A stretch of DNA of 64,000 nt from Tanypteryx hageni (Eukaryota; Arthropoda; Insecta; Odonata; Petaluridae): NCBI GenBank assembly GCA_028673005.1, contig CM054113.1, positions 43,156,117 to 43,220,116 of the forward strand. Direction: 5' to 3'. Both the position numbers and the translations under genes were made by a program. The notes under the pieces were generated by a model that was given only the letters and a program-made list of their open reading frames with translations, did not search any database and was not told where the DNA came from. Each line of letters opens with the position of its first letter. The stretch's first letter is position 1. This document shows, piece by piece, positions 1 to 14,700 of this stretch.

Positions 1-89
1 CGAGCTTTTACCCATCCATTATTTTAAAAATGGGTGACAAAAAGGATGGTAATCATGTTGAGAAAAAGGGTTTAAATCCCAGGTTAACA

Positions 90-823
90 GAGGAATCCAA
101 CGAAGTTATGACATGAATTTTAAAATAGTCGTAGCACAAGTGGCGGAAAAAATGAACAATATTCAAACTTTGAAAAAGTATGAGTTCCTGAAGTAAATAA
201 ACGTCCATGGCGGAAGCATTTAGAAAAATTTTAATGTGCAATTTCAACCAGGAAGACGTTTACAGGACCTTCAACTGGGAGATTTGAAGACCTTGAGAAT
301 CGTATTTTCGACTTCATTTAAGAAAAGCGAAGTGAAGGTTTTCCCATCACTCTAGAAGTGATAAGGATGAAGGCATTGGAAGTGGCAAGAGAATGTTAAA
401 TTCCACACATTGATTTCAATAATTATCTGCTAGGCCAGATGGGAAATGCAGATTAAACCTTGGTATGTTTTGATATGCTGTCAAATGTCACCGTCATTGA
501 AAAAGGTGCTATATCGGTGTTCTTAAAATCCTCCAGAAATGAGAAATCAAGGAAAACTATTATGCTTGCAGTCACTGCCAATGGGTGGAAATTGACTCCC
601 TACATAATTTTAAATTGTAAAAGGATGCCAAAGGAAAAGTTACTGTCAGGTGTAATCTTTCGTGTGCAGGAGAAGGGATGGATGAATGAGGAACTTGTGT
701 TAGATTGGCTGAAGGTTGTTTGGGGTTGCGTTATATTCGAGGTTTAGTTCTTTCTTGAAAAACTTTCCAAAAATCTTAGGCTCACGTTATATTTGAGGTC
801 GCATTATATTCGGGGCAATACAG
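90..823 (+). mobile_element. Tigger/pogo (POGK-like) transposon remnant, 3' end with inverted-repeat tip
   Basis: A broken DDE_1 transposase reads across several frames. About 105-260 gives a BrkDBD-like start (SYDMNFKIVVAQVAEKMNN, then VPEV and WRKHLEKF). About 255-400 is a CENP-B type helix-turn-helix (FEDLENRIFDFI, stop, EKRSEGFPITLEV, MKALEVARE). About 430-720 is the start of the DDE domain (GQMGNAD, FDMLSNVTV, SVFLKSSRNEKSRKT, EKGWMNEELVLDWLKVVW). After WLKVVW the reading jumps straight into terminal sequence ending CGGGGCAATACAG at 823, so the second half of the catalytic domain is deleted. The tip resembles the solitary ends at 4726 and 34443. Stops and frameshifts make it dead. Family assignment rests on motif recognition. 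Confidence 0.8.
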
Positions 824-2437
824 AAATTTTGGGTGTATAAGAATTATTGTATAGCATAATGTATTCCTTTGTCATACAATTTCTATTTGCCCAGAATTAT
901 TTTTACTCTCTGGAACACTCAATTATGTGAATTTTATATTTATTGCTTACTTTTTAGTGCCTATAAAAGTTTGTTTTATTAATTTTTATTTCAATTTGAG
1001 CTTAATACTTAATTCATGCATACCCATCATATTTGACGGTCAATTACGCTAGTTCTAAATAAACCTGCATGAATAAAACATGCTTTTTCATATTGCACCA
1101 GCAAAGGAAGCTCCAATTTTTTATTTTTTCAGTTTGATATCACTGTTATATTCTCTGGAAAAAGTGATATTTATACATGATAAATTATCAGTAACTGCAA
1201 TATCATTAATGGTATTCATAAAAATCAAATTTATGGCAATTGAAAAACTTTTTTCTGAAAGTTTTTATTTAAATTTACACTAAGCTGAAAGAATGAAAAA
1301 TATTTTTGGTCATTTTCTCGTGATTTTCAATAACTGGTGGCTCTATTTAAAATGTCCTATTGTTTAATTCGGGCTTAATCAATGTAAATGATACCAAGAA
1401 AAATTTTTCCTCATTGCAGAGTCATTATTCATTCACTCTTAATTGCATAATATCTGTAAGGAAACAAAAATGTATCTTAAGCTTTTTCATACAGATTTAA
1501 ATGCATGCCTACCTACAGTGCCTACATTTTGTGTATGTTTAGATGTAGGCATGGCTGACAAAGGTTAAAGTGTAAGAACTCTTCAACTTGAATAACTTTT
1601 GCTTGCTGCTAAATGACTTAAACTTTACTTTTTGGCACATTTTATTTCATAAACACACTTATGTTTTTGCTATATCTGTCTGTGCAATCAATTACATTAA
1701 AATGGCAAGTAAATGGTAAAAGATATAAGATTGAAATTTTCAGGGTGTATGTGATCTACAATGCCTTTCATTACACTGCCAAAGAAATTTTTTAGAAAAT
1801 CGGGAGTGCCAGAGGCGAAGTTTATACCAATCACATGCTCTCATCAAGGTTATACTCTTCAAACTGCATTGTATTTGTCATCTGCTGCTGATGCACTAAT
1901 GGAAAAGTAACAAATATGTTTAAATTGTAACACGACAGGCATAAAATGCCAGCAATCCTAGTGTAGCCATTTTCAATGCCGCATGTATCGAATTTTCTAC
2001 CCAGCCGATTACAAGTTCTGATGTAGGTTTGTCAACACTCCCCTTCCACCAGTATTTACGAGGTGGAAACCCACTCGTTTGCACATTGTGAACTTCAAGA
2101 AAATGAATAAATGTATTGTATTAATAAATTAAATGTAATGTATTTTGTATGTATAAATAAATACATTTTTGTTGGCATATAATCAGCATCGGGGTGTTTC
2201 ATGCAGCGTCTAAAACTTTATACTCAATTTTAAGACGATCACTTATTTTTTTGCCAAACATTTTGAAAAAAAACCTCATCTTCCTTTTGGGTTAATACCT
2301 TATATTACTAAGTTTATATAGAATTTTAATTTTACAATTCTATATACATCTCAATAAATAAAATTTGCTTTTTCATAATGTGTCAGCAAATGGATCTTCC
2401 ATTTTAAATTCTTTTTTTACATACCTTTTCATTGCAG
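824..2437. other. AT-rich non-coding stretch upstream of the first visible ZNF341 exon
   Basis: No ORF here resembles a known protein and no exon with good splice signals could be joined to the zinc-finger gene. It is taken as intron because the exon at 2438 is preceded by an acceptor (pyrimidine tract then TTGCAG). Confidence 0.5.
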
Positions 2438-2709
2438 ATGTTCAAATGCATACAGCGTAAATGTGGCAAGACTTTTCCTGATCTGGATGAATTTCTTCTC
2501 CACACCAAGAGTCACAGTTCAGAAGAAGTTAGATATAGATGTCATGTTTGCTGCCGAATGTTCAAGTCTCTGGCAGAGCTTGGAACCCACCAATATAGTC
2601 ACTTGCCATCAAGCAATGGGAACTGTGCATCTTCTGTGGAAAATGAAAGTGAACTATCCAATGTTGAAGGAGGGAAAAATGGAATGTCTACATCCAAAGC
2701 ACCAACAAG
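2438..2709 (+). CDS. ZNF341: ZNF341 exon a: two C2H2 fingers
   Basis: Acceptor TTGCAG precedes 2438 and donor GTAAGT follows 2709. The 272 nt encode fingers [12 protein letters not shown]...HTKSH and [10 protein letters not shown]...HQYSH, then a Ser/Asn/Glu-rich linker. The exon ends in phase 2 and joins exon b to give an Arg codon (AG+G). The ATG at the exon start is probably internal, because the splice acceptor abuts it. Confidence 0.87.
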
Positions 2710-5700
2710 GTAAGTAACATTTAGTAAATTTTGAATTGCCATATTTGCAGGTTGATAAGATGCATTTTTTTGTGTTCTTCACCAGAAAATTGTTAGTAGC
2801 AGAACACCTAATGGGCATGTCTAACCCGTCCATTCATATGTTGTGACTTTCATCTCCTGAAGTGGTGGACAGATTTTAATTAAATTAAGCACGTGTGATT
2901 CTTATTAAAATTTATTGCTTATTGTGATTTGAACTGTATCCGTCAATTAGAACTTGCACTATTTATAAGCACTTAACTAAATTTAATACACAAGGAAGGA
3001 ATACCACTATGGCCCATTGTCAGCACCATAGATTCCCCAACTCACCTATTGGCAAAATATCTGGCCAAACTTCTGGGTCCACTGACCGGAAAATGCATAC
3101 ACCATGTTAAGAACTCAACCAAATTCATCAAAACCTTGTGCACACTCAAAGTTGACCCAAACGACATCTTGGTCAGTTTTGATGTAGTTTCTCTGTTCAC
3201 CAGGGTGCCCGTTAGGACATGTTAAAATTGCTGGAATCCCACTTCTTACCCGGCACCCTCAATCTGTTCTGCCACACTCTGACCTCATCTTACTTCCTCT
3301 ACAGAGGGACAGTTCTATGAACAAACAGTTGGTATGACTCTCCCCTGCAGTCTCCAATTTCTTCATGGAGGACTTTGAAGAAAAGGCCCTCAACTCAGCA
3401 CCACTACAATCCAAGTGCTTATTCAGATATGTCGATGACACATTCTTGATCTAGTCCCTTGGACCGGAAGCCCTGCTGGAATTTCTGAAGCTCTGCTGGA
3501 ATTCCTGAAGCACCTGAATGGACAGCACCCCAGCATTCAATTCACAATGGATATGGAAAAAGACGGCTCCCTCCCTTCCTGGATATATTCATAGACCACC
3601 AACTGGAGGGCAACCTAAGCCCCAGTGTGTACAGGAAACCTACACACACTGACCTTTACCTAAGTGGGAATAGCTACCATCACCCTTCTCAGTGCATATC
3701 AGTTTTGACAACTCTGGTGCATTGGGCAAGGTCTATCTCTAACAGGGAAAGTCTTCCAGCAGAAATCCGACACCTCCAACACCTTCTGACAGAACGGTCA
3801 TAAGGAATGGGTGATCAACTTGGCCCTAAAAAGGGCCGAGCACCAACCCAAAAACAAGAGCCCAGAGCAGGATAAACCCAAAGCCACAGCATGCCTGCCT
3901 TACACCTCCATGGTATCGGGGAACATCTCAAGGATTTTAGCGAGACATGGGATCAAAACTGTTCATAGGCCACTAAGGAAAATAAGAGGTTTCCTGCACC
4001 AGGTTAAAGACGATCTGGGCCTCAAAACATCAGGTATCTACAGGATTCCATGTGAATGTAGGAAAGATTACATTGGACAGACATTCCGCACAATCGATAC
4101 AAGATTGAAAGAACACGCCCAATGCATCAGGCTCAACTACCTGGAAAAGTCCATGGTGGCCGAACACAGCCTGAGTTTTGACCACTGCATACAATTTACA
4201 ATGGCCAAAATAATATCGAGGGCTAATGGCTATTGGGATCGCCTAGTCAAGGAAGCGGTTGAAATTCAGTTGAATCAAAACAACTTCAACAGAGACACTG
4301 GGTTCCTTTTCAGCAAGGCATTGGACCCCATGATTGCCCAACTAGCCAATGAGCACAAGGCTCATAGGCCAACACGACGAGCTTCCATATAAACCATATA
4401 AATATAAACCCAACCAGAACCTCTCACATTACTCAGTATCCCTGATGATGGTGGCAGAGTTACTTGTTGAATTGTCGGACAAGATCTCAGACTGGAAACA
4501 CGAGAAAATTTCACCATGAATATATTGCTGATCAGTTACAAATAATTCACTGAAATGCTTTATTATTACAAACAATACCAATATATACTGATATTAATGA
4601 CACATATTAGTAGTTACCCAGAATTATTTATGCCTAATTGTGATTTTTGAAGCGCAGCTTTTTTTTGGAAACTTTTTTCCCTAGATTGTCTCAAAAAACA
4701 AGGGTGCTGCTTATATGCAGTGGCGGCTTATATGCGAGTGAATACAGTATTAAAGGTAGGCTTTTTTTAGTTTTTGAAATTCAGAAACAGCAGTGAATAA
4801 TATTTCTAATTTCAGGCAATATCGTTGTGTGAAATGTAGAAGTTATTTTGCCACCCCTGAGGCTTTGGAACATCATAATGAAACAGCCACCCATCACCAT
4901 CCTTGTCCTCACTGCAAGCGAATCTTCCACTGTGAGAGGTACTTGCGTCGACACCTTGCTACGCATGGCACTGCACGTATTCTTGCACCAGCTGCAGATG
5001 ATCCTGAAGCAATTTCACCTACTGTCATCTTGGGTAAGTTTTCAAAACTAATAGTATTAGCAGATTTTTTTAGTATGCTTTAATCACTCTATTAACAAAT
5101 TTAAAGTTTGATGCAGGTTTTTATTATGGGTTAATTCCTGTCAGTTTTGTGGGACAAGCTTTACTTGTTTTAATACTCTTCCTAAATTTTACATGTAGCT
5201 TATGTAAAATTTATGGTGATAAATAAAAATTCTATTTTTATAATAAAAGAGTTTAGGAGCATTCCCTGTTAATTAACAGGATTATAAATTATTTTCAGGG
5301 TCTTATGAGTGTGACATATGCTCGAAGAAGTTTCGCACAGAACGTTATATGGCCAACCATAGACTGATACACTTTGAAAATAGACCCCATTCCTGCTCTC
5401 AATGTCCAGCTTCTTTCAATAGAAGAGACAAACTCATGAGGCACCAGCTTATTCACGAACCTGTGAAGCGTTACAAATGTCCATTCCGTCATGTATCGGA
5501 CTGCAAGAAAGAGTTCAATAGGCAAGGTAAAGAATTTCTGAGGATTTATTGTTTCATTTCTGTGAAAGCTAGATGACTCTAATTTTAAGAAAATTACCAA
5601 CCATATTTCCCTTCAGCAAAATAACCTGAGAAATAGCTTCTTTTACCTGGTGTGCAATTTTATGTATTACTTTTTTAAATGCTGAAATTAGATATAAATC

Positions 5701-8700
5701 TACTCCTTTCAGATGTGTCATATTGCATATTTAATGGCCTTCATAGGCCAGATCTTTTCTTGATTTGACTTTTCAACTTCTTAAAATCTTTCCCTTTATA
5801 TATTTTCCTGTGTATTCCATAACTTTCATTCCTATTTTAGTGTTAAATTTAGTAACTAACTTTAGCTTTTCTCTAATTTCAGCTTATTACTTTTAATAGA
5901 ACTTCTATTTTCAAAGGTTGCCATATTATTGTGAATGTAAAATGATTTTTGTTTTTGCATCATTTTTAAAATCTGAATACAGTCGCCCACCGATTTTCCA
6001 GCAATCTCAGGACCAGAGTCATGCCGGATTAGCCGTTTTGCTGAACCACCGGTGGATATAATAACCTTATCATCATTTAACCCAGATATTGTCTAGGTTG
6101 GGTTGGTGATAGTGCCGGAAAGATACACTAGGGGGATAAATGAGAAGGTGTGACAGCAGATGATGCGATTAGGCTGGAATTAGAACTAATTAGAATGAAT
6201 GGGAATGAAAACCAAATGCCGAGATGAAAAGATCATTGAATCTTGGTGTGTACTTGGGATCATTCGCTTAGGTATCTTCGGACATGTAAAAACAGTGAAT
6301 GTAAATTCATTACTCAAAATGAGCCGGAACAAACCAAAACACCATTCCAGTTGATCACTCACGTCGATTATACCGTTCCATTATGTCAGACATTTAGAAA
6401 TACCTTTCCTTATAATAAGCTCTCCATTTCGTAAAATATTCCATTACTAACACACGCATTCCATTTCGTAAAATTTTCGATAATTCCGTAAATTGAACAT
6501 AAACAGTACATTATATTAAAGTAAATATTTCTGCATCTTTCTTTGACGGCATTTTGAGGGCTAACTAAGAGAAATGTGGGAAAATAAACACACATACACT
6601 GGGTTAAATCCACCTCAACAACAGCGGCGGATTAGTGAACTATTCTAAGTGTTCGTGGGAAATTTGAAATGTAGTCATGGAAATCTCTCCGAACCAGTGG
6701 CGGTGCTGGACCAGTGATTGCCGGAAAATCGGTGGACGACTGTATTATTATTAGTAATATTTATTTGAATATTCCTAATTTACTAACTATCAAGTAATAT
6801 AAAAGGAACTTAGTTATATTTTACTTTGAATAATTTTTTTCTGTCAAAAATATTTATAACCAAATGTTTAAGCCAATTTCTTTATAAGAACATTTATTTA
6901 ACAAGTATAACAACTTAAAGTTAATACATTCATGATACCACAATGTAAATTCTCTATAAATGAAAGGTGAAACCGGTTGGTAAAATTCTTTTTCATTGGA
7001 AATTACAATTATTGTTTTATTTCTATTATGGAATCTTTCCACAATGTTGAGCCTTTCCAATTGAAGTTTCTCTATAATTATGTGAATTAGGAACTTGAAA
7101 TTCAAAATTAGCTGTGAAGAACACAGTTCATGTTACATAAACTAATGGAGGCTGTAAGCAACATAGCCATCATGCGTAATAAGTTAATATTTAGTTTGTG
7201 TTATGTTTCATTGTATCTGCAGTAATAATAAAAAACTACTCAATTTCTGAATTATATTGTGGATAATGAAAAAATGTTTTAATTTTAGATTTTGGTTAAA
7301 GTAGCATTACAAAAGAAGTTGGCAGTTATGACCTTGTTTTGTTTTTGTTTTTGTCCTGATTATAGAGTTTGTGATTTTGAAGCAATTTCAAGGGGAAAAA
7401 TAGCTCACGTACAGAACAATAAAGTATTTTCTGTGCTTTGTGACTTAATGCTAGGATACTATATTTTAATTTACTTCATTTGTTTCATATTTTTATCCTC
7501 ATTTGAAATGTATTGTTGTTTTCCACAGATAAGCTTAAACTGCATGTGTTGACTCATAACTCTGTCAAACGGTTCACCTGTACAAATTGCTCTATTACAT
7601 TCCATAAGCAGAGTCTTATTGATGAACATAGAAAGAAATGTAAAGGAGTAACTCAACAATCAGCAAGCAAGCCAGAGGTTTGTTGCCATTTTTTTAATAA
7701 CTTTTATATTAACCTCACCCATCTCTATAATACCTAATAGAAAAGTGTTAATTGATAATCATTTATATTGTTTATATCTTAAAATCAGTAAGAGATATGG
7801 TTCAAAATTTTCCAGGAATGCTTGATTCACATATTAAAAGTGATTGACAAAAGATATTTGGAAAAACGACTCTGGGTTGACTCCAGGGGATTATTTCTAT
7901 TTCTCATAAGGTAAAACATAAAAATGGACTTTTTGACATGCAGGCTTATATTCTTTTGGAAATTAAAATTAGAAAAAACTGACCTTCGATCATCCGATTT
8001 TAAATAAAAATTAAGTGATTTATTCTATTCATCTTTTGCTGCCTATAGCTCAAAATCACTTATATCGAAATTATATATAGCATATTTAGGAGAAATATTT
8101 CCATTTTAACAATAACTGCCTTGACAACGATGTAATTGTCAATACTCGAGCTCATATTGTTGTCCCAAGCCTAAATGCCTTCTCCTCTTCCCCACCCCTA
8201 CCTACTTTTCGAAATGCAGGCTTTTATTCTTTTGGAAATTGAAATTAGAAAAATTAGCCCTAGAGAAAGTTCTGCAGCTTGTCACATGATATTGTTTATT
8301 CAGTTTTCAAAATCCAGTCCCAGGGCTGAGTTCATGGTCCATCGTCGAGATGGTTGGACTCGGGACTGGAAACAAGGATTTTCTTAACTGCGCATGCGTC
8401 CTCTGCCTTGTTCTTGAATTCACCATAATTTGCGCCAGAGCAGCTATCATTTGGGTAAATCCCATATTACCTGATGTTTCTTTTGCTGCAACTACAAGAA
8501 ATTTTTCAGGATGGAGTGGTCGAAAGACTCCGTGTGGAATTTAAACAACGAATGGAAGGCCAGCCTTGAGGTATGCGAGGAGCCAACACTTGAAAAATAA
8601 AAAAACTGTTTAGACGAAATAGCTATGGCATTTGGTGTTTCTCCTGAGTATATAAAACATTTTTATTTTTTTATTCTGTGCATTTCTGATATTTATATTG

Positions 8701-11700
8701 TCATATCTATGCATCTATTGAACAAAATTCTGTGTAAATGAAAATTTTATGGGATTTATGCATATCTTTTAAAAAATAAGAAATGTAACATTTAATTTTA
8801 AATTTTCAGTTGCGACATGAAAAAGTTGACCCGCGAGAAACTTTTCCCTATAAGATTTAGAGGGCTAAATCCAGTGAATGAAATGTTTAGAAAAGTTGAA
8901 ATATTTTTTTGAAAAAGATTGAATATCAATAACTTCAATAGTTTTCACATTACCGAGAATCATATGAAAGCGTGGGCATGCGCTGGACAGATAAGCGATC
9001 AGTGTACTACATCTTTTCTCCAGCGATTTGTGCATGACATAAGATAGCGTAAAATATATATTTAACAAATGTCATGTTTTTCATAAGTCCTCAAAAAATT
9101 TCATAAAAATCACTATAAAGGAAGCACTAGAAACGATTGCCAAAAGAGGTTTCTTTCATCATGATCAAACAGAAACTGCGCGAGAAGTCTCGGAATTGAA
9201 AGAGGAAGTGTAAACATTGGACTTCATCTTCGGAGAGTGTTTACTGATCTCAGCCCCCCAGAACTTGGCCTTAGGAAAGTCCCGTATCCTGTTTCAAAGC
9301 ATAAACGCACCTATAGGCACCTGTCATATTGTTTTTACGATCATGACTTATGTATAGACGCTTACTGAGTGAATTATCTTCTTTGTATCATCAAAGTTGC
9401 ATCTCCTGCATATGTATAGAATTTCTTAGCTGGCTTCGTACATAGGTAGGTTGAATGGGTGACAGATTTTACACCAGCATTCATAATTTGATCCTGTCTT
9501 GATATCAGTGTGTTGACCGAAGACAAAATGAACCATCTATGACTGTAGAAAATTCCATGTGAATTCACGTCTTCGTGATTGTTAACTATCCAGTTTTGCA
9601 TAAAAATATGGGCAACCACATTGAGAAGAGAGGTTCTACGCCTTCACAAATATCAAAATCATTGCATAATAGTTATGATTCAAACTTTTTAACTTTTAGT
9701 GGCAAAATATGCTGATGAAATTAACATTTATGCAGCAGCAAGAAGGTTTGGTGTCACCGAGGCGAATGTGCAGTGGTGGAAAAAATCGCAGGAAATGCTA
9801 AAATGTGCAAGTTCAAATTGGAAAGCATTTCGTGGGATGTCATAAAAATTTAGAGGACCAGTTAATAACATTTGTGCAAGATAAGCGCAACAGTGGACTG
9901 CCAGTCTCATGGGAGAGTATACAAATGAAGGCACTAGAATTGGCGTTGATGATTTCACGACAGCAATTCAAGGCAAGTGCGGTGTGGATCACCCGGTTTA
10001 TGCGGCGGAGCGACTTATCTCTGCGGCGAAGAACATCGTTAGCACAAAAACTTCCTGCGTATTTTGCTGAAAAAATCATTGAATATCAGCATTATATTAT
10101 TTGTTTACGGCATGAACATAGCTACCTTGTAGGCCAAATGGAGAATGCAGATGAAACAGCTGTGTTTTTCGATATGCCAACTAACACTACAGTTGATAAC
10201 AAAGGGGCAAAGTCAGTGATAGTTAAAACCACTGGAAATGAAAAACTAAGGGTAACAGTAATGCTATCAGTATTAGCTGATGGGACAAAATTGCGACCCT
10301 TTCATAATATTCAAGAGGAAGAATCGACCAAAAGAAAAACTACCCCCTGGTATCATTTACAGAAGCAATGAAAAAGGCTGGATGGCTAATGATTTAATGA
10401 TTCAGTGGCTGAGTGAAGTTTGAGATAAACGGCCTGCTGCTCTTTTAAAGATGAGATCAATGCTAGTTCTTGGTGGTTTTCGAGGACATCTTATGGATGA
10501 TGTGAAATCCAAAATATCACACCTCAACACTGGTCTGGTGGTCATACCAGGAGGCTTGACCTAACTACAAGTGCTCAATGTGGTATTCAATAAGCCCTTT
10601 AAAGATCACCTGCGGTGCCTTTATGGAGAATGGTTGCTGACAGGGAATTGCCCTCTGACTACAGCAGGTAAAATGAAAAAACCAACAGAGACTCGACTGG
10701 GAAAATGGATTAAGACTGCATGGGACAGTATCTCACCAGCATCAGTAGTCCATAGATTTAAGAAGTGTTGTGTTTCTAACAGTTTGGATGGATCAAAAGA
10801 TGACATTCTGTGGGTAGAGGAAGATGATGCAGCTATTGGAGATTCCTCCAGTAGTGAAGGTGAAAATAACAATTAAAATGGGCTAATGAGAAATAATTTG
10901 CATGAGAAATTCTAATGTTTCAAAATATTCAATTGAAAATTCCAATCAAAATTGCTTATTTCAATTGGTTCAATGTTTATTACCCAATGGTATAATAATG
11001 GTAAAAAATTTGATGTGGCCACCACATGACTTTCTCCATATCTGTAATATTTCTAAAAATTCCAAGTAGGTTACATAATAATAAATATTTTAAGAAACCG
11101 AGAAAATTTTACTTTACAAAGAACAGAAATAAACTGAAACCATAGCCTTCTGATATTGGATATAGCCACAAAGCTCCAACAATTAAGAAAAGAAAAAGGA
11201 GCGTTACTAAGATGTAACTAAGTGTCAATTGTTAACAGATTGTCTCAAGTGACATCACCTCCCAGCATAAACGCAAATAAATCAAGAACAGTCGGCACGA
11301 TTTCAACAAATCTTTCACCTGAATACTCGGCACAAACTCTTGCAGGTTTTAAGTGGGAAGTCATCTCCCGAAAAGGCATAAATGGTGTGAGCTATATAAT
11401 TATTTTAAGAGAGGCAATAAAAGTGGTTCAACTAATAACACTCTTTGTATCAATTTTTTGTCATAGGAACTATCGCATTGGGTCACTTCACACAAGGCTC
11501 TATAGATGTTTGCAAGAAGTACTGCAATAGGCTCCTAGTAAAATTTATAAATTTTAATTTATTGAAACAATATTTGAATATGGACTGAAAAATAAAAAAT
11601 ATATAATTCACATTATAGTATGTTCCAGAGAGTTAAAATAATTTTGGCCATCTAAAAGTTGTCTAGCGTAATATTTAACAAATAAATATTCATTTTGTAT

Positions 11701-14700
11701 GTAGGATTTGCATTTACCTATATCACGTTGAGAGAGATTGCTATATTTTTGATAGGAAAGTGAGAAGGAGAGAGCGAAGGAGAATGGAAGGAAAAAGAGA
11801 GGATAACGGGAGGGAGCAATAGTGAGGATGGGAAGAGAGGGAGAATAGGAGGGAGAGAGAGAATAGGAAAAAGAGAAGGAGAATTGGAGGGAGAATAGGA
11901 GGGTGAGAGTGAGAATAGGAAAGAGAGTAGAATAGGAGGGAGAGAGGGATGATGAGAAAAAGGGAGGAAGAATGGGAAATACCTTAATTTTAATGCCTAA
12001 TCTGCACAAGCCCATCATATTAGACAGGCTATTATGCTAGTACTAGTATAATTGCTTATCTAAAATGATGAGTGGGAATGAATAAAGTATTGAATTTAAA
12101 TTTAAAGAGTTAAATGTAAAACTACCAAATTCTTGGCTCATTGTCAATATATAATACTAGGGAGTCTGCCCTTACGCGCATCAACACCCTGCCTTGCTCT
12201 GCGAGGCAAATTCGTCTACTTCCCGTTTGCAACCCTGAACCTCCTCATTTTGGCATATATTTAAGGTAGAAAATTATATTTAGTCATCTTTTTGGGCTTC
12301 TCTATCCCTTTCTCCCATTTCCCTCCCTCTCTACTTCCCTATATGCCCATACCTCTCCCCATCAAACCTCCGCTTTCCCAAACTTCCTCATTCGCTCCCT
12401 CCCCCTTTCCTTCTCTTTTCTCTCTCTCTCTCTCTCTCAATTAAAAGTAATTCTAAAAAGTAAATGAAAGATGTCTTACACTCTTTTATGTGTAAATCAA
12501 ATGGAGAATGGAAACTTTCCTGGCATCAAACCCATCTACTTATGTTAGATAACTGCACATTTGTCACATCCAGAACCTCACGCCAAGTATTATAATTAAA
12601 GTTTCGTTTAAATTGGACTGCCTTATCGCGATTTATTTACCCCCTGATCTACCTCGTACATGCCAAGTTTGAACATCCTCTTTACAAAACGTACTTGGCA
12701 GCAACAATGTTCCAATGTTAATTTTATGGGAATTTTTCGAATTTTCAAAATTTTTTTGGGGCATTTAAACTTAAAAACGTTTCGTTTTCGCAATTTTTCC
12801 TTTGTTTATAAGTCATGAATAATCTGTCTGAATTTTTAAGCATTCTAGCTCATACGGAAGTAAGAAATAGTTTCTGTAACACACATTAGTGCAGTTATAA
12901 TATAGAGAGATATCTTTTAAAATAATGTCTGTTATATTATTATTATACTATGATGATTAAACATCAAATAAGTTACTTGATTTACCAAACAGTTCCCTTT
13001 GGAAAACTTAACGCAACACAAAAATACACCTGTGAATAAAATAAAGAACTTATTTATTGCTATGTAAAAATGCATATGAGGATAAAGTCAACAAAAGAAT
13101 TTCACAGTTGCATTCCCTCCCTCTTCCATATTCAAAGCATGATTTTCTTATGCATATGAGAGTCAACAATAGAATTTAACAATGCGTTTCCATGGTGCTA
13201 AGTTGATTAAATGACTAAAATAAATAATAAATAACATAAATCATCTGAAAATATAACTGTCCTTGTTGCATTTCTTAGCTTTTATAATGAAAATATAAAT
13301 ATTTACCCTTAACCATTAACATCATCATCATAGGTAGTCTGTCCGTAGACAGGTCCTTGATTATTCTTGGTTAAACCTGGTTCTCCATACACTCCTATTT
13401 TCCGTTGTCCTCTTCATATCTTGATAACTCTCTTTCCTTTTCAAATCGTCTATCAGCTGAAACCTTTTCCTTCCTCTTTCCCTTTTCCCATCTAGTTTTC
13501 CTTCTAACACGTCTTTAATCATACTCTCTCTCCTCAGGTAATGTCCAACCCAGTTAGCCTTCCTCTTTCTGATAGTCTGTATAATCATTCGCTTCTCTCC
13601 TATTCTTCGTAGCACTTCATCGTTTTTCATCCTATCTGTCCATTTTATCTTCAGCATTCTCCTCCAAGTCCACATTTCAAAGCTTTCCAAGTATTTGATG
13701 TCATTTTTCCTTAGCGTCCATGTTTCTGCCCCATACAATGCTATACTCCATACGTAGCATTTGATCAACTTCTTGCGGATATCTTCCCTTATATTCCCTG
13801 TAAGTAGTTGTTTCTTTCTCCTGAAAGCCACTTTTGCTTTTCCTATTCTAGTTCTGATCTCATCCGTACATTTTGCTTCTCGTGTTATGATGCTTCCAAG
13901 GTATTTATATTCTGAGACTTGTTCTAAAGGCTTTCTCCCAATGTTCAGATTCTCTTCTTTACCCGATCTTCGAATGACCTTGGATTTTTCTGTATTTATT
14001 TCCATACCGTATTTTCTTCCTGTTATCACTAGTCTATTTATCATTTTTTGTAGCTCCTCTTCCTTTCTTTCTAGAAGTACTTGATCATCTGCATATTTTA
14101 CTGTTCTTATAATCCTTCCTCCAATTTTGAAATCTCCTGTGCCTTCTAACGCTTCTTGCATTAATTAGACTTTCTCCATATATGTTGAATAGGGTCGGCG
14201 ATAGGCAGCAGCCTTGTCTTACTATCTCCTGGGCTTTTCCATGTGTATAACCTTCGTTTATGGTTTTTGAACCATGTATTAGTCACTACAAGGTCATTAT
14301 TGATGCAGAATTCTACGAGTTTCTCCCCTCCTCGATTTCTCTTCCCAAGTCCGTATTGCCCGACAACATTTTCTTCCTGTCCTTCTCCAACTATGCTGTT
14401 CCAATCTCCCATTATTATGCAGTTTACCTTTCCTCTTTCGTCTTCTTCGTAAATTTCATTAATTTGCTCATAAATCTCATCGATTTCCTCATCTTCATGA
14501 GCTGACATTGGCATATATACCTGGATTATCAGCATGTCCACTGGGACTGCTTTTAGCTTTATTGCCATCAGTCTATCGTTCGTTGCTATTATCTTTGTCA
14601 CGCTTTTCATCATATCTTTCCTAAGTACCAGAGCTACTCCCCTTTCCCCACTATTTCCTCCAGAATAAACTACCGTGAATTCTTCCGAGTCGATCTGTCC

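Larger units (their letters stand above)
2710..4815 (+). other. ZNF341 intron carrying three unrelated repeats
   Basis: GT-AG intron of about 2.1 kb. It contains a minus-strand Helentron-like tail (2785-2905), a Penelope element (about 2995-4520) and a lone Tigger-type end (4680-4745), described separately. Confidence 0.8.

Noticed and set aside
3811..4392. GIY-YIG frame as a stand-alone host nuclease
   Set aside because: A broken Penelope RT with YVDD lies directly upstream in the proper order.
11608..12018. 136-codon minus-strand frame rich in Ser, Pro, Leu and Phe
   Set aside because: It is the complement of a purine-rich low-complexity tract; no domain.
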